NCBI GenBank assembly: GCA_008931825.1
Contig: QXVZ01000556.1
Location: 1-33,385 of the forward strand
From: Phallusia fumigata
Lineage: Eukaryota > Chordata > Ascidiacea > Phlebobranchia > Ascidiidae
DNA length: 33,385 bases
Direction: 5' to 3'
Shown here: positions 9,501 to 19,893 of the stretch, piece after piece
Numbering within the stretch: the first letter of the stretch is position 1
How the letters are laid out: every line of letters starts with the position of its first letter
The notes under the pieces: generated by a model
Seen by the model: only the letters and a program-made list of their open reading frames with translations
Databases searched by the model: none
Told to the model about the DNA's origin: nothing
Translations under genes and position numbers: made by a program

Positions 9501-11856
9501 CAAGTTACCTTGCTCTTCATCTCACTTACACCATCCAAGTGTATTGCCCAACACAATGTTCCACTGCAAGTGTTGGTCAAATAACATATTCGTCACCACG
9601 TCTGCATATGCTTATGACTTCATTATAGCAAGCCTCGTATTTTGTGCCGCTACTTTAGGGCGGCTTGTCTACCAGTGAGGAGATGTGCCTTTCCTACGTC
9701 TATTACTATCCCAAGATGTCATTAGGATTCTGCGAAACCGAGGCTGACTTAGAGGAACTGCTGCGCCACTTCGGGATCGACTCAGTGCGGTACGATAGAA
9801 AAGTGTTTAAAAACTTTTCTAGGTCTGAAGTAAATAAATTGCTGTTGGATAAGCCGATTAGACTTGTGATGGCATAGCAAATACTTAAATTGTTTTTAAA
9901 GGTATATACCCCGTACTGGAAAATACACCTTACCCGGTTTAGACAATTTCCTGGTCGAAGAACCACCCGAGTATGCTAATCAAACTGTGCTGGAGGTTCT
10001 CAATTCAGTAAGTTACAGTGTCGGCTGAAAACAGCTTAGGTTACATTGGTCTAGGTTTTCATCAGGTCCCCCTTTAATAGCTTAGTATTTTTCTGTGTTT
10101 TAGCTTAGTCTTCACGTAGCATTGTTTTTGATAAACTGTATTTACTAAATCTTATGTGACCAATACGTTCAGTTTAAAGTGATATAACCCCCAAAACTTG
10201 TTCAGCTAAATTGGGATGAGGCATCGGCCGACGATTTCAGTGAAGTTGCCAAATCAATGCTGAGAACCCAATATTGTTATTCAACAAAGAAAAATCCTTC
10301 AGAGGTCAGTAAAAGACGCAATTGTTCTTCATTTTCATTTTGTAGTTTACAATGCATATGAAAAATTTGGTTTTGACATACCAAGTGTATAGCACCAGAT
10401 TATCTTTCAACTACACCAGGGGTGTGCAACCTTTTTTACTGGAGGNCTTACACCATCCAAGTGTATTGCCCAACACAGTGTTCCACTGCAAGTGTTGGTC
10501 AAATAACATATTCGTCATCACGTCTGCATATGCTTATGACTTCATTATAGCAAGCCTCGTATTTTCTGCCGCTACTTTAGGGCGGATTGTCTACCAGTGA
10601 GGAGATGTGTCTTTCCTACGTCTATTACTATCCCAAGATGTCATTGGGATTCTGCGAAACCGAGGCTGACTTAAAGGAACTGCTGCGCCACTTCGGGATC
10701 GACTCAGTTCGGTACGATAAAAGTGTTTCAAAACTTTTCTAGGTCTGAAGTAAATAAATTGCTCTTGGATAAGCCGATTAGACTTGTGATTTGTTTTTTA
10801 TAGGTATATACCCCGTACTGGAAAATACACCTTACCCGGTTTAGACAATTTCCTGGTCGAAGAACCACCCGAGTACGCTAATCAAACTGTGCTGGAGGTT
10901 CTCAATTCAGTAAGTTACAGTGTCGGCTGAAAACAGCTTAGGTTACATTGGTCTAGGTTTTCATCAGGTCCCCCTTTAATAACTTAGTACTTTTCTGTGT
11001 TTTAGCTTAGTCTTCACGTAGCATTGTTTTTGATAAACTGTATTTACTAAATCTCATGTGACCAATACGTTCCGTTCAAAGTGATATAACCCCCAAAACT
11101 TGTTCAGCTAAATTGGGATGAGGCATCGGCCGACGACTTCAGTGAAGTTGCCAAATCAATGCTGAGAACCCAACATTGTTATTCAACAAAGAAAAATCCT
11201 TCAGAGGTCAGTAAAAGACGCAATTGTTCTTCATTTTCATTTTGTAGTTTACAATGCATATGAAAAATTTGGTTTTGACATACCAAGTGTATAGCACCAG
11301 ATTATCTTTCAACTACACCAGGGGTGTGCAACCTTTTTTACTGGAGGGCCAAATACAAGCACCCGCATTATACTGTGGGCTGCAGTTTTGTTTAAAACAG
11401 GTTGGATTCGTGAAATTGCATGATAAAACAAGAACATTCCAATCACAACGGATATCCGTTTTCGTTGTTCGCTTTACTTTCTTAGCGACATTGAACTCCG
11501 ACATTGGTTGTGCAATGCACAAAAAAGACAAGTAATGCACTGAAAAATCGTTTCGCGGGCCGCACTACATTTAAAACCCGCACCTGTCCGCGGGCCGCAC
11601 AATTTCTATTAGCGGGGCGCAGGTTGCACACCTCTGAACTGCACGACCGAAATAAACATTACATTCAAACTCGGTTCTTTACCAGGTCAAACAAAATTTG
11701 CCAGCGTTGGAAATAGATTTTCCATACGTGGCTGATCCGATCTGCTCCGAACCCACAAACACGCCCACAACGAGCTCCGCTGCAAAACTCAGTGGCGTGC
11801 ATTCGTTTGTTGCTGTACTTGTGTTGGCTGTCTTTCAAAATGTCAACGGGATGTAA
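6536..11856 (+). CDS. Gene B: MOXD1/DBH-like copper monooxygenase (15 exons, complete)
   Basis: Exons: 6536-6694, 6943-7053, 7243-7392, 7554-7647, 7919-8100, 8162-8242, 8379-8477, 8581-8683, 8780-8949, 9005-9099, 9217-9373, 9659-9789, 9902-10007, 10206-10304, 11686-11856. They give 635 residues, near vertebrate MOXD1 (about 613). Signal peptide residues 1-19; DOMON domain about 30-165 (VYWNF..., GWVGIGISPSGSM); two copper monooxygenase domains about 190-530. Predicted ligands: CuH H246, H247, H318; CuM H401, H403, M476, spaced almost as in DBH (262, 263, 333; 412, 414, 487). The protein should enter the secretory pathway and hydroxylate an unknown small substrate using ascorbate and O2. The stalk is the shortest of the three genes (last exon 56 residues), with a hydrophobic tail (SFVAVLVLAVFQ). 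Exons 12-14 recur at 10581-11206 across a gap and must be counted once. The ATG was chosen for its signal peptide and match to gene C. Confidence 0.92.
9525..10445 (+). repeat. Overlap block 3, copy 1 (copy 2 at 10447-11347)
   Basis: Intron 11 through part of intron 14 of gene B appears twice, on either side of the N at 10446. The copies differ by substitutions and small indels. They include E/K in exon 12 (DLEELL versus DLKELL) and Y/H in exon 14 (TQYCY versus TQHCY), as expected for two haplotypes. Confidence 0.85.
10417..10445 (+). mobile_element. Truncated left end of the hAT-like element, at the contig end
   Basis: CAGGGGTGTGCAACCTTTTT starts here and runs into the N after 29 bases. It is the same insertion as 11319-11636, and the contig stops inside it. 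Confidence 0.7.
10446..10446. other. Assembly gap (single N)
   Basis: A single N. The left contig ends inside a hAT-like repeat, and the right contig restarts in gene B intron 11, 921 bases back. Confidence 0.9.
10447..11347 (+). repeat. Overlap block 3, copy 2 with second-haplotype exons 12-14 of gene B
   Basis: Exon copies: 10581-10711, 10804-10909 and 11108-11206, with the same lengths (131, 106, 99) and splice sites as 9659-9789, 9902-10007 and 10206-10304. This copy is continuous with the last exon at 11686. A consistent single-contig model for the 3' end of gene B therefore uses these exons. Confidence 0.8.
11319..11636 (+). mobile_element. hAT-type non-autonomous element (MITE) in gene B intron 14
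   Basis: It starts CAGGGGTGTGCAACCT and ends AGGTTGCACACCTCTG, imperfect terminal inverted repeats of about 16 bases. It is flanked by 8-base direct repeats, AACTACAC (11311-11318) and AACTGCAC (11637-11644), with one mismatch. The 8-base target duplication and CAGGGGTG-type ends are hallmarks of hAT transposons, and internal GGGCCGCA motifs are common in such elements. At 318 bases there is no transposase, so it was moved in trans. Confidence 0.8.
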
Positions 11857-13030
11857 CTCAACTTCTAACTGGCGTGATTTGTGCACTGATCCTGTATAAT
11901 TTGCTTCCTGTTTAAACCAATACTCGTTCACTGTATGTTTATAATCGTGCGCTGTAAAAGCAAATAGCCCAATTGATAGCAGCTGAATATAGCTTACCTT
12001 TTTGAGTATACGTTGGTTAACAAAGACTGCAAGCGCAGGTTGAATTTTAGCCGAACAAGTTAAGTCGAAAACCATTACCGAGGCTGAAGGCAAGGAAAAC
12101 TAAAAACTAAACCAAAAAAGAAATCTTTCTCCTATAGAAAAACAAATCATGTCTAAAGGGATCATTGTCGTCTGAACTGACCTACAATCAAACCAAAATT
12201 ATATTTCCATTCAACCGCATCCCTTCCACATATTTTGACATCCGAAAAACAATCAGGAAGTGCCAAAATATATTCACGTATTTAAACATATTTTGGTGAC
12301 TCAAATGTGCGATAAAGCGTGTCATCAAAACCCAGCGAGCAATAAAAAAGGACATTTGAGCAAAAGGTAACAATTAAATTGAAAAACAATTTTTAATTTG
12401 TACAGCTGCCAACACATTGACAACATCGTTTTAGCATTTTACTAACAAAACAACTCTTTTGAACTGCCTTTTACCAACAGGCGTTAAATATAATGTGACA
12501 AATTACAAATAAAATGTGAAGGCTTAAAATTTTAGTTTCAGGTTTTTATGAGCCTGCGCTGTCACAAGACAGTGTCACCAAAGCATGTGAACAAACAAGA
12601 GATGCCGTAATTACCCAAAGTAAACACGTGGCTGATTGACCTCAGCCTAGCAGTTCAATTGTCTGCTGACATGACACATTTAGCTGAGAAACTGAAAATT
12701 ACGTAATTCATATGCGTGGCATTCAAGGGAACTATAGCGAGCGACGATAAACTTGGCTAACAGTGTTTGTCTTTCTCACTTGTGATGCGGTTCGGTATAT
12801 GAAGGTTGTTTAGGCGATGCACAAACGAATCATACAAAGTTAAAATACGAAACAGGGTAAGTTTAAAATGTTATCTGGAACTTTGTTGGTAGGATTTTGA
12901 CAATGGAAACTCGCCCAATCAGACAAATAAAAAAGTTATCGCTAAAATCCATAAAATTCAATTTCCGGTAGGATTTGGGGACAAAGGGTCCGTTGTTTTA
13001 TTTTAACACGTTTTGACAATTTGACCTGAC
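11857..13030. other. Intergenic DNA between genes B and C
   Basis: No protein gene is supported. The first 100 bases resemble the gene A 3' flank. There is a 9-base inverted repeat CCAAAATAT...ATATTTTGG at 12263-12271/12288-12296. At 12793-12856 a TATATG-containing stretch is followed by the good splice donor ACAGG|GTAAGT at 12857, a possible non-coding upstream exon. Confidence 0.5.
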
Positions 13031-13264
13031 AAACCTATTCTGCTCTAGACACACAGTGTACACCACAGCTTGTTATTGCCCTTTTATAGAACTATAAAAC
13101 CTTGCCAGGCTCCAACTTTACTCTGGTGCGATTACTTAAATATTAACATGCGAGTGAGCTGACCTTTCACCTGGAAAAGTTTCCCGCTCTTCATGTTGTT
13201 TGATTGTTTGCTGTTTCGTTTGAGTGACATCGCCACATGACTTCACTGCACAGGGTATAAGTAG
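13031..13264 (+). promoter_or_regulatory. Gene C promoter region, conserved with gene B
   Basis: This stretch aligns by eye with the region upstream of gene B: shared CACAGCTTGTTAT, CAACTTTACT, TTAAATATTA and CACATGACTTCAC (13234-13246), then GGGTATAAGTAG (13253-13264). The TATA-like box is 90 bases before the ATG, as in gene B. The conserved boxes probably drive similar expression of both paralogues. Confidence 0.55.
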
Positions 13265-13342
13265 AGCCAATTTTGCGTAACTGTATTCATCCGAAAATAG
13301 GTTTGGCCTTGGAAGGTTGTTTGCAACAGACACAAGTTAGCC

Positions 13343-16300
13343 ATGGTTAATTTCCTGAAGCTTTTCGCTGTTTTGTGTTTCGTTAACTTGGCTCAGTGCC
13401 AACCAAACACGACAGAGAATTTCGCCCACCACATGATTTTGGATGAGGCCGAGGTCATGACGGTGTATTGGAATTTCAACGACACTGACATTACGTTCGA
13501 GGTCGGTAACTTTATTTCTCAAAACTAACAAACATGTCTTTTTTAGTAGAAAAGAACATATTTCATAATTTTGTCGCTTTGAGTCCTCGTTTCGAGAATT
13601 GCGATTCGTAGATTGAGAGCACTTCTTTTCTCCACTTTCTCAAGGTTGCACCCTTGAAACATACGTTTAACCTCCACATTTTTGATTACATAAGCTGACT
13701 TATACCCGAATCGCCATAATTTCAAAGCAACAGTAGCACAGTTTTAAACCCTCTCAAAGTACAGTAATATTGCCTTTATTCTAAGGTTCATGGCAGAACA
13801 GAGGGTTGGGTTGGTATCGGCATTTCACCATCGGGAAGTATGGCAAACTCTGACATTGTTGTTGGTTGGGTGAAAAACGGAACAGCTGTGGTAACAGTGA
13901 GTATATTGGTTTTTGAAACAAATGCATAGAATGACCTGATTCACTTCTGACTTTAAAGTTGCTGTCGAAATAAAAGTAAAAAGTTTTTGACGCTGAAAGC
14001 TTATGTTGAAAGAGTCTTATGTTGAAAACATGAGTAAATTATGATCGGACGTTTTAATTATCTCAATATTTATTTCATTTCAGGATCGTCACGGCGGGAG
14101 CTCCAATGGTTACCCGCCTATTGACGCAAATAAGGATGTTGAGTTGTTGGATGGAATGGAGGTCGATGGATACACTGTGATAAAGTTTCGACGTCTGCTC
14201 GTCACCTGTGACAGCGAGGACATCGATATAACGGTGCCAATTTGTTTCAAGCTGGCGTTAACTCTCTTGTTGACGAACCGACTGGCATTTTACCTTTTGC
14301 CCGAGTTCGAAAAGCCTGCCCAGCGCTTAGTGTGCGTTCTGTGTCGTGTTTGCATGGCTGCGTCGTAAAACATGGCTCAAAGTCCAAATTTGAGTAAACA
14401 CTACACTGGGGCCGTGGGTTCAGTTCTAACCGCAGCCAGATTCTTGGCACGTGCATATGTTCGTGTATAAATAGGTGCACCATAAAACCGTCAATTTTCA
14501 CGCTTTAAAACTATTTCTTTTTTACACCAGGCCGACACTGTAAAAATGATATTCGCCTGGGGAATCGCAGATCCTGTTGGAGATGACCTAAGTGAAGGCG
14601 ACCAACATGAATTTACTCACAGAGGTTATAATAACATTATTTTGTGTCCCAAAAGATACTGCAGTTTGTCAACCTTAACCAACATTGCCGAACCGATCTG
14701 TGAAAAATATGTGTAGGATCGAAGAACATTTTGCTGCTAAATCCCACCGAAAGTGATGGGGACGTCTTTCCAGACGGAGAAACCCATCAGTCATTTGACT
14801 TGCTTAACGACAACTTTCCAATACCAGCTATGGACACTTACTATAACTGTCGCATGTTTAAGATTCCTGACATGACGTCTAAGCATCATTTAGTAAAGGT
14901 ATGTAGGCTATCTTAGAAACTGAAGAACACATAGGTGTTGTGGGACCGATTTTATAATAGACCAACGTCTTGTATTACAGATTGAACCTGTCATCCAGAC
15001 TGGCAACGAACTAAACGTTCATCACATGCTTGTTTACCAATGCGCGGACGACGTCAACATTGTAAGTAGTAACGTTGTTTTGGCAAAAAAAAGGTGTTTG
15101 AAACCTCGTCAGTATAGTGGTGTTGCATACAACTGAATGATTGCATTGGATTGTCCGCTGTCCGTCAAGAGTATGCATACAAACTACCACGGAAAACGAC
15201 TAGATTAGAACATAACTTTAAACGGCATTAAAAATCACAAAATGTTTCATGTTTTTTTTTTTGTATTTTTCTATCTTATTTAGATGGGAGATAACCCATA
15301 TTGTCGACGCACATGACCGCACTACCAGCATACTTTTTTTGACTGGTAAACAGCTTAATTTGCCTATTTCGTCTGTAGACAACTGTTAACCAGAACACAA
15401 GATGTTATGGCAGTAACATGCCCGAAGACTTTTTAAGTTGCCGGTCAGTCGTTATTGCCTGGGCCATCGGTGCTGGGGTAAGTTTGTTAATACGACTAGA
15501 CCACAAATAAACTGTTGCTACCAGGCATTGTATGAATTTATGAAGGCTCTTCTGGAAAACATTTCGACGTCCTACAGAGGTCGTCTTCCTCATGGTGAAG
15601 GTCATACTACATTTGACAAAGGAGCCTTCATAAATTCACGACTACGCCACGTTTCTCAATTGTTGGATAAATATATTGGCTAAACGCGATTGTTTCTGAT
15701 TTTACCAAAGTGCTTTCTGTGTGTGGTAATTCTTTTTGTGCCCGTTCGCGCCAGACATTCCACTTCCCCAAGCATACAGGATATTCCTTGGGAAGTCCGG
15801 GCGACCCGAAGTACGTTGTCGTGGAAACCCACTACGACAATCCAGAAATTAAATCAGGCAAGTTATTAAATGGTGTTTTGTCGTATTCGCAAGTCTCAAT
15901 ATAATAGGTGACTGAACAGAACAACTTTAACATCATAATAATCCAAAATCCGTCTTTGGTTTTTAATAAACACACGAGCGAAGGCCAATAAACAAGCGTT
16001 TAGGTGCGCACATCTATCAAACTTTTAACTGCAATGTTTAATTAGGAAGCCATTGATAGCGCCTTGTATTTTTCCTAAAGGTTGTACTGTGATGAACGCT
16101 GCCTCGTTTTAACAATTGTAACAAGCAACGCTTTACTAAACGCATTGCGAAAAGGGCATTGTTGTACCACGCGGTATGAAATACGGCCCTGGAACTATAT
16201 AGTTTTTTTATTTAATCCACGTTTGCTTAACAAAACGGCCAATTACTATATAAAGCAAATACACACAAACCCATTCCCTTTCTTGTCAATGGTATGGGAT

Positions 16301-19300
16301 ATGTCCCTGTCCGGCATCGGACCGAACACGTCCATAAAGTAGTTACTGCATCAAACTGAAGTTGTGCTGACTTCATCTAGATATGGTCGACTCCTCTGGT
16401 CTTCGCTTTTACTACACGCCGCAGATTCGCACATACGATGCTGGCGTTATGGAGGTGGGACACGGTGTTAGCGGGTATCAGCACATCATTCCTCCCAATG
16501 CAGAAACGTTCCTGGATTATGGCGAGTGCTCCGAAAATTGCTTGGCAGAGGTAACATGGATAAATTGATTACAGTGAACCGCAATGTTAAACTCTAGGCT
16601 AGGGGTTCCTAACGTGCGCTATACAGTTTGTGGGTGCTGATGTCGCCGGAACTGACCTGAGTGGTCATTGGGTTTGCCACGTTTCCTTGTAATTGTATTT
16701 TTTGATGAGTACAAGGAAATATTTGAGAGTTCACATGTAGACGCCTTAAATTGGAATGAAGATTTATTTAACATGGTGTTTTTCAACGCGCTTACACCAC
16801 TTTTGATGTTTGATTGCTTTATAATCGGTAGTTTTGTGAAATTTGTATTACGTTTCTGATTATCCGAACTTTGACCTTATTGCTGCACTGTCTGAAATTG
16901 TCATTGTAATAGAACCTCAAAGCAGAAGGACACAAATCGATCAACGTGTTTGCTGCTGTACTACACAGTCATTTGCTCGGAAGGAAACTGGCACTACGAC
17001 ATTTAAGGTGAATGGAAAGACTGATTTTCAGACTCTTCTAAACGATATGATATGCGGGTTTTGTTTCAGAACTTTGTAGCCGAGACTATTGGACAAGTAA
17101 AATGCGATGCTAATCAACAGCAATATTTACAAATAGCTTAAATAGTAGGACTGAGGGGTGTGCTACCTTCAAAGTTTATGCTTGAGCAACATATTGTGTT
17201 AGGAATGGAACGGAGCTTCCTTACCTGGCAAAGGATTCTTCGTACGACTTCAACTTTCAGGNGGCAAAGGATTCTTCGTACGACTTCAACTTTCAGGAGA
17301 TTCGGGTTTTGCCTGAGGAGCGTGTGCTTAAGTCCGGGGATTCGATGCAGATGGTCTGCAACTACAATTCGCTCGGAAGAAAAGAAGTCACAGTGGTAAC
17401 AATTCATTCATAAGTTATCAAGGTATCGTATGCACCTTGGAAAAAATATTATTCTTTTTTAAATGATAAGCATATATGGCCTGTATGTTCATTTAGGTTT
17501 TGTACAAGCAGCGGTTTAAAGTTCTAATTTGAAACCAAAATGTTTTGTCGCCACATGGGTTTTACATTTTGTTACCTTTTTTAAAATCCCTCTTTACTTC
17601 AGGGCGGACTGTCAACAAAAAAGGAAATGTGTCTCTCCTATGTCTACTACTATCCCAAGATGCCACTGCACCTTTGTGAAACGGTTCCAAATGCGGCGGC
17701 CCTTCTACGCTATTTTGGAATCGGTAGAGTCGAGTAAGGCCAGATGTTTGGGACAGCGTGTTTAACTTTTAGTTTGCAACAGTTTTGTACAAGAGCGTGT
17801 TCAATTGAGACATCTGCACTGAAGCATTCGTGCTGACAAACGATAAAGGCGCACTCATATATGGATTAAAGTACAAGCATGCAAAAGGCGCAATACCTAA
17901 TCAAAACCGCCCTTCCAAGCACAATCGAGCAGCAGCGCGTAGCAACCTGCAGACAAAAAGCTGACGCTTTAAAGCATTGATATTTATGAAATGCCGTCTC
18001 GGACTTGGTACTGCGCCTCTTGCAAGCCTAACATATGTTTACGAAGCAAGCAATATCTTTGGTATGGACGAGTTGACATTATGCATCATTTAAATATGTG
18101 AGTGTATTAGTTATTTTTCTGTTTAAGGCTCGTCGGCGATGATTGGGATTCAGATTTAAACAACCTTCTAATCTTTTCACCCCCCGAATACGAGAACAAA
18201 ACCGTCATGGAAGTTCTCAATTCTGTGAGTTAATCTTCCGTTGTTTGCTTTATACTTTAAACAATTTTTTATCCTGTAACAAAAAATATTTTAAATATCG
18301 ACAAAACTGTATTTTTCAGCTGAACTGGGACGAGAAATCGGCGGACGACTTCAGTTTGGCGGCAAAATCCATGCAACGCACGCAAGGTTGCTACAGCAAC
18401 GGAAACCCGCCAACTGGGGTTGGTACTGTGATAAGTTAAATAGCCTTAATCAACCAACCACAATAACTTACAAAGAAAAAATCATATTGAAGCTTTGTAA
18501 CAATAACTTACAGTACACCAATTTTGCAGGTCAATATACGTTGATCACCACGCACGTTTATTTAAACCCTATTTCTACATCCAAACAAAAACCTTTAATA
18601 AAAACACACATAAATGCGCTTTATGTTTGTCCGAATGATTGTAAACAAGCAAAATGGCTGGATTCATGTTTCGCTACTNAACAGTTTTGTACAAGAGCGT
18701 GTTCAATTGTGGGACCTGCACTGAAGCATTCGTGCTGAGAAACGATAAAGGTGCACTCATATATAGATTAAAGTAGCACAAGCATGCAAAAGGCGCCATA
18801 CCTAATCAAAACCTCCCTTCCAAGCACAATCGGGCAGCAGCGCTTGGCAACCTGCAGACAAAAAGCCGACGCTTTAAAGCATTGATATTTATGAAATGCC
18901 GTCTCGGACTTGGTACTGCGCCTCTTGCAAGCCTGACATACTGAAGAATCTTAGATGCTTGTTTACGAAACAAGCAATATCTTTGGTATGGACGAGTTGA
19001 CATTATACACTTTTTAAATATGTGTGTGTATTAGTTCTTTTTCTGTTTAAGGCTCGTCGGCGATGATTGGGATTCAGATTTAAACAACCTTCTAATCTTT
19101 TCACCCCCGGAATACGAGAACAAAACCGTCATGGAAGTTCTCAATTCTGTGAGTTAATCTTCCGTTGTTTGCTTTATACTTTAAACAAATTTTTATCCTG
19201 TAACAAAAAATATTTTAAATATCGACAAAACTGTATTTTTCAGCTGAACTGGGACGAGAAATCGGCGGACGACTTCAGTTTGGCGGCAAAATCCATGCAA

Positions 19301-19893
19301 CGCACGCAAGGTTGCTACAGCAACGGAAACTCGCCAACTGGGGTTGGTACTGTGATAAGTTAAATAGCCTTAATCAACCAACCACAATAACTTACAAAGA
19401 AAAAATCATATTGAAGCTTTGTAACAATAACTTACAGTACACCAATTTTGCAGGTCAATATACGTTGATCACCACGCACGTTTATTTAAACCCTATTTCT
19501 ACATCCAAACAAAAACCTTTAATAAAAACACACATAAATGCGCTTTATGTTTGTCCGAATGATTGTAAACAAGCAAAATGGCTGGATTCATGTTTCGCTA
19601 CTGATAAGTACAACTGAATGATTCTGCAACAGATCAAAGGCTCTGTTCCACCACCGAAAATCGACATTCCGTATTTGGCGGAGACAAGTAATTGCTCCAA
19701 TCCAACGACCGACCCCGATATATCAACCACAAGGGAAACGCAAACCGTTGTCCCTGATACAGCAACAACACAGCAAATGCAAACCTACACCCCAATTGAA
19801 GCGGAAAAAACCACCAGTTCCGCTGGACGGCTTGGATGCGTTTATACATTTGTTGTTGCCTGTGCGTTGGCGGTTTTGCAACGTGTTATTTGA
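13343..19893 (+). CDS. Gene C: MOXD1/DBH-like copper monooxygenase (15 exons, complete)
   Basis: Exons: 13343-13501, 13786-13896, 14084-14233, 14531-14624, 14717-14898, 14981-15061, 15379-15477, 15755-15857, 16381-16550, 16913-17007, 17203-17395 (including a gap duplicate, true length 157), 17603-17733, 18128-18224, 18320-18418, 19633-19893; 662 residues. Exons 13-14 recur at 19052-19148 and 19244-19342 across the 18679 gap. Signal peptide MVNFLKLFAVLCFVNLAQCQ, DOMON domain, then two copper domains. All six predicted ligands are kept: H246, H247, H318, H401, H403, M476. Predicted role: secretory-pathway copper hydroxylase of unknown substrate. The last exon has an 86-residue Thr/Pro stalk and hydrophobic tail (CVYTFVVACALAVLQ). 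Intron 8 starts with GC (TCAG|GCAAGT). The exon 1 donor GTCGGT competes with GTAACT four bases downstream, which would break the frame. More diverged from A and B than they are from each other. Confidence 0.9.
15505..15640 (-). mobile_element. Penelope-derived foldback element in gene C intron 7
   Basis: It matches, in reverse, the right end of the Penelope-like element at 32820-32941 (shared AAATAAACTGTTGCTA, TTGTATGAATTT, GCTCTTCTGG and GTCGTCTTCCTC). A 16-base perfect inverted repeat, GAATTTATGAAGGCTC at 15534-15549 and its complement at 15622-15637, closes it into a foldback. There is no coding sequence, and it sits wholly within the intron. Confidence 0.6.
15561..15594 (-). ncRNA. Degenerate hammerhead-ribozyme-like core
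   Basis: Read on the minus strand: ATGAGGA, then GACG...CGTC (stem II), then GAAA. The conserved first C of the CUGANGA box is A here, and the ACGUC after GAAA is changed to TG. Catalysis is therefore unlikely. It is recognisable only by comparison with the better copies at 31807 and 32826. Confidence 0.4.
17152..17172 (+). mobile_element. Possible solo hAT-like terminal repeat in gene C intron 10
   Basis: TGAGGGGTGTGCTACCTT resembles the end of the element at 11319 (CAGGGGTGTGCAACCTT). It lies about 30 bases before the exon 11 acceptor. No partner end was found nearby, so this may be a relic or a chance match. Confidence 0.25.
17227..17297 (+). repeat. 35-base overlap duplicated across the N in gene C exon 11
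   Basis: 17227-17261 and 17263-17297 are identical (35 bases, starting GGCAAAGGATTC). Exon 11 measures 193 here and 157 in genes A and B. The difference of 36 is exactly the repeat plus the N, so removing one copy restores the frame. Confidence 0.92.
17778..18678 (+). repeat. Overlap block 4, copy 1 (copy 2 at 18680-19602)
   Basis: Intron 12, exon 13, intron 13, exon 14 and part of intron 14 of gene C. The two copies differ by small indels (for example about 20 extra bases near 18943-18962) and by one residue in exon 14 (NPPTG versus NSPTG). This is typical of unmerged haplotypes. Confidence 0.85.
18680..19602 (+). repeat. Overlap block 4, copy 2 with second-haplotype exons 13-14 of gene C
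   Basis: Exon copies 19052-19148 and 19244-19342 have the same lengths (97 and 99) and splice sites as 18128-18224 and 18320-18418. This copy is contiguous with the last exon at 19633. Confidence 0.85.

Noticed and set aside
11665..12093. 142-codon minus-strand ORF
   Set aside because: It overlaps the gene B last exon and 3' flank in antisense and resembles no family; the composition looks random.
16599..16620. Another hAT-type end (TAGGGGTTCCTAACGTGCG) in gene C intron 9
   Set aside because: No inverted partner or target duplication was found.
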